38,769 nt of DNA from Planctomycetota bacterium (GTDB lineage: Bacteria > Planctomycetota > Phycisphaerae > WQYP01). The notes beneath the pieces were generated by a model. It did no database searches and was not told the origin of the DNA. It worked only from the letters and a program-made list of their open reading frames with translations. The stretch is taken from the NCBI GenBank assembly GCA_021810145.1, contig JAJZJL010000029.1, forward strand, positions 1-38,769, written 5' to 3'. The translations under genes were made by a program, and so were the position numbers. Positions 25,033-33,260 of the stretch are shown one piece after another; the stretch's first letter is position 1; every line of letters starts with the position of its first letter.

Positions 25033-25049
25033 TTGAGACTGAATCTCAA
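25033..25049. promoter_or_regulatory. Fur-box-like dyad 2 upstream of the iron permease
   Basis: TTGAGACTGAATCTCAA: the same TTGAGA-N5-TCTCAA plan, centre to centre 25 bases from dyad 1. The tandem arrangement makes chance unlikely. Confidence 0.55.
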
Positions 25050-25145
25050 CAACATAATTAAATGGTACGGTTATTTTACCCGGGTGTCAACAAAAAAATG
25101 CCGGGCAAAGCAGGGCGGGGCGGCAAAGGAGTTGGGAATCATCGT

Positions 25146-25166
25146 CAATGAACAATGATCAGTGAT
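25146..25166. repeat. Heptamer tract, CAATGAN type
   Basis: CAATGAA, CAATGAT, CAGTGAT in phase, then a degenerate CAAGTTA. Confidence 0.75.
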
Positions 25167-25193
25167 CAAGTTATCGGAAGCGCTGCGATTGAC

Positions 25194-25242
25194 GAGCATT
25201 GAGCATTTGGCATTTGGCATTTGGCATTTAGCACTTAGCATT
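25194..25242. repeat. Heptamer tract, GCATT type, seven units
   Basis: Seven perfectly phased units: GAGCATT twice, TGGCATT three times, TAGCACT, TAGCATT. No unit has an insertion or deletion. Confidence 0.88.
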
Positions 25243-25275
25243 TTGAGCCTCGCCCGGGCGGGACATCAGCGGCAG

Positions 25276-25293
25276 CGGCGAGCAGGCTCGCCG
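25276..25293. repeat. GC-rich hairpin
   Basis: CGGCGAGC, AG, GCTCGCCG: perfect 8-bp stem between two heptamer tracts. Confidence 0.6.
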
Positions 25294-25309
25294 GCTTACG
25301 GCCGCCATT

Positions 25310-25337
25310 GCTCGTTGTTCGTTGTTCGTTGTTCGTT
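25310..25337. repeat. Heptamer tract, GTTCGTT type
   Basis: GCTCGTT then GTTCGTT three times, phased. A further partial copy (CTCGTTGTTCGTTC) follows the palindrome at 25341-25356. Confidence 0.85.
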
Positions 25338-25340
25338 GTT

Positions 25341-25356
25341 TCCCGGCGCGCCGGGA
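25341..25356. repeat. 16-base perfect palindrome inside a heptamer tract
   Basis: TCCCGGCGCGCCGGGA is flanked on both sides by GTTCGTT-type sequence, as if inserted into the tract. Confidence 0.65.
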
Positions 25357-25422
25357 CTCGTTGTTCGTTCTTTCCCCCTCCACCGCCCCACATCCGACCC
25401 ATTCCGCCAATTCAATTGCAGA

Positions 25423-28400
25423 CTAATCCGGATTAAGTCCGTGTCCGGGCTTGTTGATAAACAGAATGTAATAGGTCACTGGAATAACAAAAAGTGTAAA
25501 AAGCGTTGATGCCAATAAACCAAAAATCAATGCCCAGGCCAGACCGGAAAAAATCGGATCCGACAAAATCGGAATCGACGAAAGCATCGCCGCGGCGGCG
25601 GTCAGCAGAATCGGCCGCATGCGCACCACCACGCTTTCGAGAATCGCATCATGCAGCGATTGCCCGTTGGCCAGTGATCGATGAATAAAATCAATCAGAA
25701 TAATCGAATTCCGAGTCACAATGCCGGCCAGCGCGATCATACCGATCATGGCTGTTGCGGTGAAAAATACCATATCCTGAAATCCGCCCACATCATGCGC
25801 AGTCGCCAGATTCAAAATCCAGAATCCGGGCATCACACCGGGAATGGTCAACGGAATCGCCAGCATGATAATCAACGGCAACAGGAACGATCCGGTCTGG
25901 GCAATTAACAGCACATAAATGCCGACCATTGCGGCGCCAAATGCCAGCCCCAGGTCACGGAAAACATTGATGGTGATTCGCCATTCACCCTCGCCCGCAA
26001 AATTAACGTGCAGTCCGGGCGGCAACTGCCAGGCGATTCCCGATCCGTCATGCAAAAAGGATCGATCAGCCAGGGGTCGCGCCTTGACTTCGTGAATCCA
26101 GCCGCTGCCCACCTGCGTCATGCCCGCAATGCCCGGTTGAACGCCATCCGGCAGACGATCCGCCTCGGTATCCAATATCGCATCAACCGGCGGGCGTCCC
26201 GCGGTATCGGCGTAGACGTAAACAACGCGGCGCAAATCCTTATGGTAAATCGCTTCGCCGGCGATGTTGCGTTTCCAATGCCCCAGTTCCGCCAATGGCA
26301 CCAGCACGCCATTGGATCCGCGAACAAAAATCCGGGACAGCTCCGCCCGGCTCGAACGCCGCGACCGTGGCAACCGGAGAATAATATTCAGCGGCTGGCG
26401 CTGGCGCGGGGCGTGAATCATGCCGGCAGTTTTTCCACCTGATGCCAGAGCGAGTGTCTGGGCAATTTCACCGGTGGTAACACCGTTCAGCGCGGCCTTG
26501 CGCTTATCGGTGATAAACACCATCTGCTTCTGCGGAGCCTGCACGCTGTCATCCACATCCACCACGTCCGGCTCCAGCAGCAGGCGGTGGCGCAATGTGC
26601 GGGCGGCCAATTGCATCTGATGGTAGCTCGTGGCGGGCGAACCATGAATTTCGCCGACAATGGTATCCAGTACCGGCGGGCCGGGGGGAGCTTCAACAAG
26701 CTGAATGCGAACGCCATATTTCCGGGCAATCGCGGTCAGGCTGTTGCGGATGCGCAGGGCTATTTCATGGGTTTGCATCAGCCGCTGCTGCTTGCCGGCC
26801 AGATCCACGGCAATCTGCGCATCATTGGGCTGCTCGCGGATGAAATAGTGCCGCACCAGACCGTTAAAATCCATCGGCTCGGCCACACCGACATAACTTG
26901 TAATGTCCACAACTTCATGCAGCCGCTCCAGGCGATGCACCAATGCCCGCGTGGCGGCATCGGTAGCCTGCAGCGTTGTGCCGCGCGGGGCATGAACAAC
27001 AATCAGCAGATCGCTCTGGTCGCTGAAGGGAAGCATTTTCAGCGGCACCAGCCGCAAGGCGGGCAGCGCCACCGCGGCCGCGGTGATGCCCGCAACCGCC
27101 GCAAGAAATCCCCAGCGCACCGGCCGATATTTCAGCATGGAACCCAGCAATACGGAAAATATCCGATACCGTTTGGTGCGCTGGATCACGGAAGCGACGT
27201 GCGGATCCGCTGATTCCTCGCGGGCTTCCAGTTCGGTTTCACGGTGCTTCCCTTTCAGCATGTGATAGGCCATCCACGGCGTGATGGTAAACGCCACCAG
27301 CATGGACATCAGCATGGCAACCGGCACGTTAAAGGCCATGGGTCGCATATAAGGCCCCATCATGCCGGTGATGAAAAACATCGGAACGAACGACAGTATC
27401 ACCGCCAGTGTGGCGACAATCAGCGGACCGAGCACCTCGGAAATAGCCTTCAGCGCAATAAGCCGCGTGGCTTTCCCCTCCAGGGCGAAATGCCGGCTGA
27501 TGTTTTCCACATCCACAATGGGGTCATCCACCAGCAACCCCAGCGACAGTATCAGCGCAAACATGGTCACGCGATTAATGGTAAATCCCAGCATGAGATT
27601 ACACGCCAGAGTCAGTCCGAACACCACCGGAATGGCCACCGCCACCACCAGCGATTCCCGCCATCCCAGCCCGATCGTCAGCAGGACAATGACAATGACA
27701 ATCGCCACCAGCAGCCCTTCCACCAGTCCGTTAACCTTCTCATTGGCGGACAGACCGCTGTTGCGCGTAACAATCATGCTGATGTCCGCCGGCAGCATCA
27801 CCCGCGCCAGTTTGCGGGCACGCGCAATAATATCCGCCGCCACCGTTACCGCATTGCTGCCGGCTTTCTTGGCTATTGCAATGGTAACCGCGGGACTTGC
27901 GGCATGGACGCTGCGCACCGGATGCCCGGCCAGTACGGTACCGGGAAAATCAGGTGATTCATGCACATTCGCGGCCGGCCCCCAGTTATGCCAGACATAC
28001 GAATCCACTTCCGCCGGGCCATCCACGATCCTGGCCACATTGCTTAAATACACCGGCTGCTGATGCCACACAGACACCACCAGCCGCCCGAGCTGCCGGG
28101 CATTGGTGAACGCCGTGCCGGCCAGCACGCGAATTTCATTGTTGTTCCGCTGATAACTTCCCGCGGTCAAAGTGACATCCGCCGCCTGAATATCCCGATC
28201 AATTTCCAGGGGCGTAATGTTATACGCGTGCATTTTCGACGGACTCAGGTACGCATAGACCACGCGCGGCCGTCCCCCGATCACATCCGCGCGCGACACG
28301 TTCGGCGCGGCGGCCAGCCGGGCGGCCATTTCTTCCGCGGTTTGCCGCAAGGCCACCGCCGTGGATGTTTTGCTCGTCAGCGTGAGTGTGACAATTGGAA

Positions 28401-28848
28401 CATCGTTGATGGTTTCAGGTTTGATCACCCAGCCGGTAACGCCCGCGGGCACCAGATTCAGATGCTGCTTGATTTTGCGGAACACCTTCACCACGCTGCG
28501 TTCCACATCCTGCCCGACAAAAAAGCGGGCCGTCACCATGGATTGATCGCGTTGACTCGTGGAATAAACATATTCCACGCCATGAATCTGATAGAGAATT
28601 TTTTCCAGCGGCGTTGTAACCAGTTGCTCCACGCTTTTGGCGCTGTGGCCGGGAAAGCCCACATAAATATCCACCATGGGCACAATGATTTGCGGGTCTT
28701 TTTCACGCGGCGTAATCAACAGCGCCCCGGCACCCAACAGCACGGCCAGCAGGATCAGCACCAATGACAACCGCGAGTGCAGAAAAACATGCACCACCCG
28801 CTCAATAACACTGCGTTCGCCGGCTCCGGCGTCCGATGGCGTGCTCAT
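25423..28848 (-). CDS. RND-family efflux pump, inner-membrane permease
   Basis: 1141 residues with twelve membrane helices in the usual 1+5+1+5 layout and two large periplasmic loops. Family blocks: PREKDPQIIVPMVDIYVGFP with GHSAKSVEQLVTTPLEK near residues 48-85, ALILSLGLLVDDPIVDVENI in TM4 (the acidic proton-relay pair), and GIVTRNSIILIDFI in the second half. It is somewhat longer than the common ~1040-residue pumps. The start overlaps the stop of the membrane fusion gene by four bases, so the two are coupled. No outer-membrane channel gene is nearby. Substrate cannot be told from sequence; it is an HAE-type pump rather than a clear CusA metal pump. Confidence 0.93.
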   Translation of the reverse strand: MSTPSDAGAGERSVIERVVHVFLHSRLSLVLILLAVLLGAGALLITPREKDPQIIVPMVDIYVGFPGHSAKSVEQLVTTPLEKILYQIHGVEYVYSTSQRDQSMVTARFFVGQDVERSVVKVFRKIKQHLNLVPAGVTGWVIKPETINDVPIVTLTLTSKTSTAVALRQTAEEMAARLAAAPNVSRADVIGGRPRVVYAYLSPSKMHAYNITPLEIDRDIQAADVTLTAGSYQRNNNEIRVLAGTAFTNARQLGRLVVSVWHQQPVYLSNVARIVDGPAEVDSYVWHNWGPAANVHESPDFPGTVLAGHPVRSVHAASPAVTIAIAKKAGSNAVTVAADIIARARKLARVMLPADISMIVTRNSGLSANEKVNGLVEGLLVAIVIVIVLLTIGLGWRESLVVAVAIPVVFGLTLACNLMLGFTINRVTMFALILSLGLLVDDPIVDVENISRHFALEGKATRLIALKAISEVLGPLIVATLAVILSFVPMFFITGMMGPYMRPMAFNVPVAMLMSMLVAFTITPWMAYHMLKGKHRETELEAREESADPHVASVIQRTKRYRIFSVLLGSMLKYRPVRWGFLAAVAGITAAAVALPALRLVPLKMLPFSDQSDLLIVVHAPRGTTLQATDAATRALVHRLERLHEVVDITSYVGVAEPMDFNGLVRHYFIREQPNDAQIAVDLAGKQQRLMQTHEIALRIRNSLTAIARKYGVRIQLVEAPPGPPVLDTIVGEIHGSPATSYHQMQLAARTLRHRLLLEPDVVDVDDSVQAPQKQMVFITDKRKAALNGVTTGEIAQTLALASGGKTAGMIHAPRQRQPLNIILRLPRSRRSSRAELSRIFVRGSNGVLVPLAELGHWKRNIAGEAIYHKDLRRVVYVYADTAGRPPVDAILDTEADRLPDGVQPGIAGMTQVGSGWIHEVKARPLADRSFLHDGSGIAWQLPPGLHVNFAGEGEWRITINVFRDLGLAFGAAMVGIYVLLIAQTGSFLLPLIIMLAIPLTIPGVMPGFWILNLATAHDVGGFQDMVFFTATAMIGMIALAGIVTRNSIILIDFIHRSLANGQSLHDAILESVVVRMRPILLTAAAAMLSSIPILSDPIFSGLAWALIFGLLASTLFTLFVIPVTYYILFINKPGHGLNPD

Positions 28849-30002
28849 GGGCGCATACCCTCCGCCGACAAAGCGCTGCCGGTGTGAGATGCGGCATCCG
28901 AAACAGATGATTCCTGCGGTGGCAGAATCACGCGCTGCCCCGCCGCCAGGCCCGCGAGAATTTCACGCATGGAGCCTATATGCCGCCCCGGCTGCACCGT
29001 TTGCCGCACCGCCCGCCCATGGACAAGCAACGTCACCAGGTCCAGTTGCCCCACTTGCTCAATGGCGGCCTGCGGCACCACCAGCACCTTATACGAGCCG
29101 GCGGGAATAATCAGATTGCCGTACATGCCCGGCCACACCCCCGCGGGAAAAGCGGCCGCGGCTTTAACGATAAAGCTGCGGCTTTGGGCATTGACACGCG
29201 GAACAATTTGCCGGATTCGCGCCTGAACTTCGGTGTGCAGAGCCTGCAATTGCACTGGCATACGTTCTCCCAGATGCAGATTCGACGCCATCGATTCCCG
29301 CACCACGGCCGCGAGTTGCAGCTTATTCGGATCATACAGTTTAGCCATCATCTGACCGGGCATAACCGTATCGCCGACGTTTACAAACTTCTGCATCACA
29401 ATGCCATTGATTGTGCAGCGGATCGTCGCATAACCCAGTACCGCGCGGGCCGCCTCCAATGACGCCATCGCATGGGCCAGATTCGCCTGATCCGAAGCCA
29501 CCGCGGTATTGGCAACATCCATCGTGGCGGTTGTCACATCACCGGTGGCAAGCAGGGTTTTATCCCGCTTCTGATCAATAATCGCCTGGCGCAACTGCGC
29601 CCTGGCCAGCAATACCGCCGCCGCGGTCTGCGCCAGCTGCGCCTTGAGCTGTGCCGCGTCCAACTGCAGAAGCACCTGCCCTTTTCGCACCCTGGCTCCG
29701 GCGATTAACCGGCTGTAAACAATCCGCCCGGCAATGCGCGGCGTCAACAGCACCGGCGCAATAGGGCTGATGGTTCCCACCGCCCGGAGCGTCTGCGGAA
29801 TGTTTTGAAATGCAGCGATCGCCGTGGCACCGGTGTACGGCTTGGCGACCGCCTCCGGTACCGACCCGGGCTTGATTTTCGCCTTCAAAGCGCCGGTGCT
29901 CCAAAGCATCAGCACCACCACCAGCAATATCGCCAGCAGCAGCCCGCCGATACGCCCGGAAATACGGACAATATTTTTCAGTTGGAGCCGGCGCTTCGCC
30001 AT
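28845..30002 (-). CDS. RND periplasmic membrane fusion (adaptor) protein
   Basis: 385 residues. N-terminal membrane anchor at ~20-36 (LLLAILLVVVLMLWSTG), then the HlyD-type layout: lipoyl half-motif LLTPRIAGRIVYSRLIAGAR followed by VRKGQVLLQLD (~85-115), an alpha-hairpin with Ala/Gln-rich coil (~116-190), the second lipoyl half YATIRCTINGIVMQKFVNVG (~191-210), beta-barrel and membrane-proximal domains. It joins the inner-membrane pump to an outer-membrane channel. First partner of the RND gene, with four-base overlap; a DUF2892 gene lies 57 bases upstream in the same direction. Confidence 0.93.
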   Translation of the reverse strand: MAKRRLQLKNIVRISGRIGGLLLAILLVVVLMLWSTGALKAKIKPGSVPEAVAKPYTGATAIAAFQNIPQTLRAVGTISPIAPVLLTPRIAGRIVYSRLIAGARVRKGQVLLQLDAAQLKAQLAQTAAAVLLARAQLRQAIIDQKRDKTLLATGDVTTATMDVANTAVASDQANLAHAMASLEAARAVLGYATIRCTINGIVMQKFVNVGDTVMPGQMMAKLYDPNKLQLAAVVRESMASNLHLGERMPVQLQALHTEVQARIRQIVPRVNAQSRSFIVKAAAAFPAGVWPGMYGNLIIPAGSYKVLVVPQAAIEQVGQLDLVTLLVHGRAVRQTVQPGRHIGSMREILAGLAAGQRVILPPQESSVSDAASHTGSALSAEGMRP

Positions 30003-30059
30003 GATCCACGCTCCCGATTCAATACTCGAAAAATCCCAAAGGCAACATCCATCGCCTTT

Positions 30060-30260
30060 TTACGCCTGATGCGTGGGCTTTAAACCACATTGTCCCAGAA
30101 TTTTCTCGGCTGGGCAAAAGCCCGTAAAGGCGGACTGTATCAGGTTCACGCCCACAAACGCCGCCAGCAGCAGCCACCACTGATTCACCCATACCGCCAA
30201 AGCCACACTGATCAGCACCAACGTACCGGCTAAGATACGCACGCCACGCTCAACACTCAT
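30060..30260 (-). CDS. DUF2892 small membrane protein
   Basis: 66 residues from ATG 30260, with GAGGTG four bases upstream; longer in-frame openings lack such a site. Two hydrophobic segments (ILAGTLVLISVALAVWV and WLLLAAFVGVNLIQSAFTGF) and the conserved TGFCPAEKILGQCG ending are typical of DUF2892, the domain also fused to rhodanese in YgaP. The family is linked by association to sulfur and metal handling. It is the first gene of the pump operon. Role here unknown. Confidence 0.82.
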   Translation of the reverse strand: MSVERGVRILAGTLVLISVALAVWVNQWWLLLAAFVGVNLIQSAFTGFCPAEKILGQCGLKPTHQA

Positions 30261-30373
30261 GGAACACCTCAAAACAATTCGGCACACAATGAAAGGTTGC
30301 CAAATGGCCGAATACACCCAACAACCCACCCACAACCAAGCCCCAACCGCATATCAGACGCCCAATTCGCAAG

Positions 30374-30420
30374 TCTCAAATTTCAGATTCCACCCTCAGT
30401 CTGAAATCTCAAATCTCAAA
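30374..30420. repeat. Heptamer tract, TCTCAAA type
   Basis: TCTCAAA, TTTCAGA, TTCCACC, a short out-of-phase spacer, then TCTGAAA, TCTCAAA, TCTCAAA in phase. Confidence 0.8.
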
Positions 30421-30557
30421 TCGCTATCCAATACCGCCATGCTGCCCCGCATTATTCTATGGCACCAATGCCTCCCGCAGCATCGCCCGGCCGCGCCTTC
30501 ATATTCATTCTTATATTCCTATTTAGCGATAAAGTCAAGTAGCGATCAATATCGCGC

Positions 30558-30586
30558 AAAAAAATCCCGCAGGGTGGACCTGCGGG
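30558..30586 (-). terminator. Rho-independent terminator
   Basis: On the minus strand: CCCGCAGG, loop TCCAC, CCTGCGGG, then A and a run of seven T. It lies 142 bases after the stop of the exported protein gene at 30728 and is the only textbook intrinsic terminator seen in the window. Confidence 0.8.
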
Positions 30587-30727
30587 ACGGGTTGATACTC
30601 TGCATGATGAAGGTGTGAGCCGGGTAGAAGGAGATCGGGACTTTGGCGCTATGGCTCAGCGAATGGCTGCGGTGCAAACCGCCGCGCCCCTCAGGCTCAT
30701 GCAGGGCAGACGTCATTTTTATCGGCA

Positions 30728-31204
30728 TTACCGTCGGCCACGGCGACCACCCCTCATGCCGCCCTTCTGCAAAGTAATGGTCCCTGCATCGCCGGTTGTG
30801 CCCGAAGCTACCGTCACGGGCCGCTGCACGCGGCCAAAGCCCACGCCACGGTCAAATACAAAAATCCGATATTTGCCAACCGGAGCATTATTGACGGTAA
30901 ATGTCCCGTCATCCGCTGTTTTCGTGATCCCATGAACCATTACCCGCTTGATCCAGACCGTCTGTCCAGGCTGCACCTCATTAGGCTTCACGCGGCCGCG
31001 CTGCCGCGGGCCATTTGCCGGAATCAGCATCACATTAACAATCGCGCCACTGACCGGATTCCCGGACGAATCCACCACTTTGCCGGTTAATGTGCCAGTC
31101 TGTTCAGTCGTCGCGGCATCCTGGGCCTGCGCCACCTGCGTTACCACCGGTGCAACAGCTCCGATCAATAAAACCGCCAATAAGGCTACCATCCATTTGC
31201 GCAT
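30728..31204 (-). CDS. Exported carboxypeptidase-regulatory-like (Ig-fold) protein
   Basis: 158 residues from ATG 31204, where AAGGAG six bases upstream decides the start. Signal peptide MRKWMVALLAVLLIGAVAPV with a likely cut after AQA (residue ~28). Residues ~36-135 form one carboxypeptidase-regulatory-like beta sandwich: GTLTGKVVDSSGNPVSGAIV, then TKTADDGTFTVNNAPVGKYR and IFVFDRGVG. The C-terminus is Gly/Arg-rich (GGMRGGRRGRR). Such domains sit in cell-surface or periplasmic proteins; the function of the free-standing form is unknown. An intrinsic terminator follows at 30558-30586. Confidence 0.75.
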   Translation of the reverse strand: MRKWMVALLAVLLIGAVAPVVTQVAQAQDAATTEQTGTLTGKVVDSSGNPVSGAIVNVMLIPANGPRQRGRVKPNEVQPGQTVWIKRVMVHGITKTADDGTFTVNNAPVGKYRIFVFDRGVGFGRVQRPVTVASGTTGDAGTITLQKGGMRGGRRGRR

Positions 31205-31374
31205 AAAAAACTCCTTGGACCATTGGAAAACCCCCAACCTGAGCCATCGGACCATCCGATTGCGCCCGGTTATCGTTTCCTACATGGGTGCCAAACGCGC
31301 AGCAATCGTAAAAGTTACAGCCTGAATTAAAAAAATCATGGTTCCCCCACTCTCCGCGCCCAATCGCAACATGA

Positions 31375-33054
31375 TCACGTTGGTTCCTGCGCCATGGCCG
31401 CAGGATCATACCGCTGCGCAATGGGCATGCGCCGGCCATAACCAAACGCCCGGGTTGTTACCTTTAATCCCGGCGGCATTTGTTTGCGTTTGTATTCATT
31501 CACATCCACCAGCCGGGCCACGCGCAAAACCGTGGCTTTATCAAAACCCGCGCGTATGATTTCCCAGACCGATTTTTCCTCTTCCACATAAAGCTGCAGA
31601 ATGGCATCCAGAACCGGATATGGCGGCAGGGAATCCTGATCGGTCTGGTTCGGCCGCAATTCCGCACTCGGCGGCTTGGTGATGGACCCTTCCGGAATGG
31701 CCGGCACCCCGCCCATGTCCAGGCGCTGCTGATTGATGAGCCGGGCCAGTTCGTACACCATCATTTTCGGCACATCACTGATCACCGCCAGCCCGCCGCA
31801 CATGTCCCCGTAAAGCGTGCAATAGCCCGTGGCCACTTCACTTTTGTTGCCGGTGGTCAACAGCAGATGTCCGCATTTATTCGACAACGCCATAAGCAAA
31901 TTACCCCGGATGCGCGCCTGCAGATTTTCCTCCGCCAGCCCCGGCGCGCTCGAACTCAAGAAGTTCTCAAGCGTTTGTTCCATCGCATGATGCGCCGTTT
32001 CTATGGGAAGAACATGAAACATTATTCCCAGTGCCTCCGCGAGTTTCCGCGCGTCGCTTACACTGTGCTCGGAACTGTACCGCGATGGCAGCGCCACACC
32101 CGTCACATTTTCCTTCCCCAATGCCTCCGCCGCCAGCACCGCAACCACCGCGGAATCAATACCGCCGGACAATCCCAGAACCGCCGTTTTGAAACCGCAT
32201 TTACCGGCATAATCGCGCAAACCCAGTACCAGCGCCGCATGCACGGAGGCAATGCCCGTCCGCGGCGGCGGACAATCCAGCCGCGCCGGACCCGGCAGAT
32301 CAAAAACAACCAGATCTTCCTGAAAATCTTTTCCCTGCGCCAGCAGATTGCCCGCGGCATCAAAGGCCATGGAACAGCCGTCAAAAATCAGTTCGTCATT
32401 CGCCCCCACCTGATTAACATAAACAATCGGCATATTCCAGCGGCGGGCCTGATGGCTGATGAGCTTGCGGCGGAAGTCATTTTTCCCCAGCGTAAACGGC
32501 GAAGCGCTGATATTGACCAGTATGTTCGCCCCCGCTTTGGCCAGCGCCTCCACGGGATTAAACGGGTACATCTGCCGGCCCACAACCTGCTCATCGTTCC
32601 ATAAATCTTCACATATTGATAGTCCAATGCGCTGCGATCCCAGCATCACCGTTTCCGTTTTGGGGCCTGGTTCGAAATATCGGCTTTCATCAAAAACATC
32701 ATAGGTTGGCAGCAGACTTTTAACCCCGCGGTGAATCACCTTGCCGTCACGCACCACCGCAACCGCATTATAAAGCGTGCGCCCCTGCGGATGTGGATTT
32801 TCCTGCGCGTAACCCGCCAAGGTGGTTATGCCCCGGCTGTGCGCAGCTATCTGATCCACCGCTTCGCTCATTTGCCGCAAAACCGTGGGTTTTAAAAGCA
32901 GATCCCGCGGCGGATAGCCGATAATCGATAATTCCGGCGACACCAGCAATTCGGCACCCTGATCCATCGCACGATCAATCGCCGCCATGATGCGACGGGT
33001 ATTTCCGGCAATATCACCGACGATGGGATTGAGTTGGGCCATGGCAATACGCAT
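31375..33054 (-). CDS. nadE: Glutamine-dependent NAD+ synthetase
   Basis: 559 residues from ATG 33054 (MRIAMAQLNPIVGDIAGNTR, the family's usual start); a GTG seven codons upstream is less likely. The N-terminal nitrilase-like glutaminase has its triad E41 (LVSPELS), K112 (HRGVKSLLP) and C148 (GLSICEDLW). The C-terminal synthetase has the ATP-pyrophosphatase loop LSGGIDSA (295-302) and blocks STSEHSV-like SSEHSVSD and LLTTGNKSEVATGYCTLYGD. It amidates nicotinic acid adenine dinucleotide to NAD+ using ammonia tunnelled from glutamine. Monocistronic by appearance. Confidence 0.96.
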   Translation of the reverse strand: MRIAMAQLNPIVGDIAGNTRRIMAAIDRAMDQGAELLVSPELSIIGYPPRDLLLKPTVLRQMSEAVDQIAAHSRGITTLAGYAQENPHPQGRTLYNAVAVVRDGKVIHRGVKSLLPTYDVFDESRYFEPGPKTETVMLGSQRIGLSICEDLWNDEQVVGRQMYPFNPVEALAKAGANILVNISASPFTLGKNDFRRKLISHQARRWNMPIVYVNQVGANDELIFDGCSMAFDAAGNLLAQGKDFQEDLVVFDLPGPARLDCPPPRTGIASVHAALVLGLRDYAGKCGFKTAVLGLSGGIDSAVVAVLAAEALGKENVTGVALPSRYSSEHSVSDARKLAEALGIMFHVLPIETAHHAMEQTLENFLSSSAPGLAEENLQARIRGNLLMALSNKCGHLLLTTGNKSEVATGYCTLYGDMCGGLAVISDVPKMMVYELARLINQQRLDMGGVPAIPEGSITKPPSAELRPNQTDQDSLPPYPVLDAILQLYVEEEKSVWEIIRAGFDKATVLRVARLVDVNEYKRKQMPPGLKVTTRAFGYGRRMPIAQRYDPAAMAQEPT

Positions 33055-33175
33055 GTTTCGCGATCCTTTCCTCACGCTACCATGCGTATTCTATAGCGAT
33101 TCAGTAACTCCCGCGAACCGGCATGATTTCGTCCATGCGGTATCAGCGGCATTGCACGGTGATAGCGCAGCCCGC

Positions 33176-33192
33176 GGCGGGGCAGCCCCGCC
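33176..33192. repeat. GC-rich palindrome
   Basis: GGCGGGGC, A, GCCCCGCC, in the 206-base gap between nadE and the pseudopilin end. A second one, TCCCGG-TG-CCGGGA, follows at 33224-33237, next to ATTCCAAATCCCATCC-type words. Confidence 0.55.
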
Positions 33193-33260
33193 CGCTAAAC
33201 CCACCGCCACATTCCAAATCCCATCCCGGTGCCGGGACAGGTTCCAGATTCTCAATCCCC

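Larger units (their letters stand above)
25025..25422. other. Mosaic of heptamer tracts and GC-rich palindromes
   Basis: Apart from the second operator dyad, this gap between the iron permease and the RND gene has no gene. It is an ordered chain: CAATGAN tract, degenerate AGCGCTGCG palindrome (~25177), GCATT tract, CGCCCGGGCG (25251-25260), GGCGAGC hairpin (25276-25293), GTTCGTT tract, and a 16-base palindrome (25341-25356) followed by more GTTCGTT. Confidence 0.75.
30261..30727. other. Intergenic region with heptamer tract and terminator
   Basis: 467 bases, no supported gene. It holds a TCTCAAA-type heptamer tract (30374-30420) and the intrinsic terminator of the upstream minus-strand gene (30558-30586). 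An ACCCACC/CAACC-rich stretch lies at ~30320-30350. Confidence 0.65.

Noticed and set aside
25194..25337. CRISPR array
   Set aside because: Repeat unit is 7 bases with no unique spacers.
31480..32604. Open frame of 374 codons antisense to nadE
   Set aside because: His/Arg/Gln-rich shadow of a clear NAD synthetase gene.
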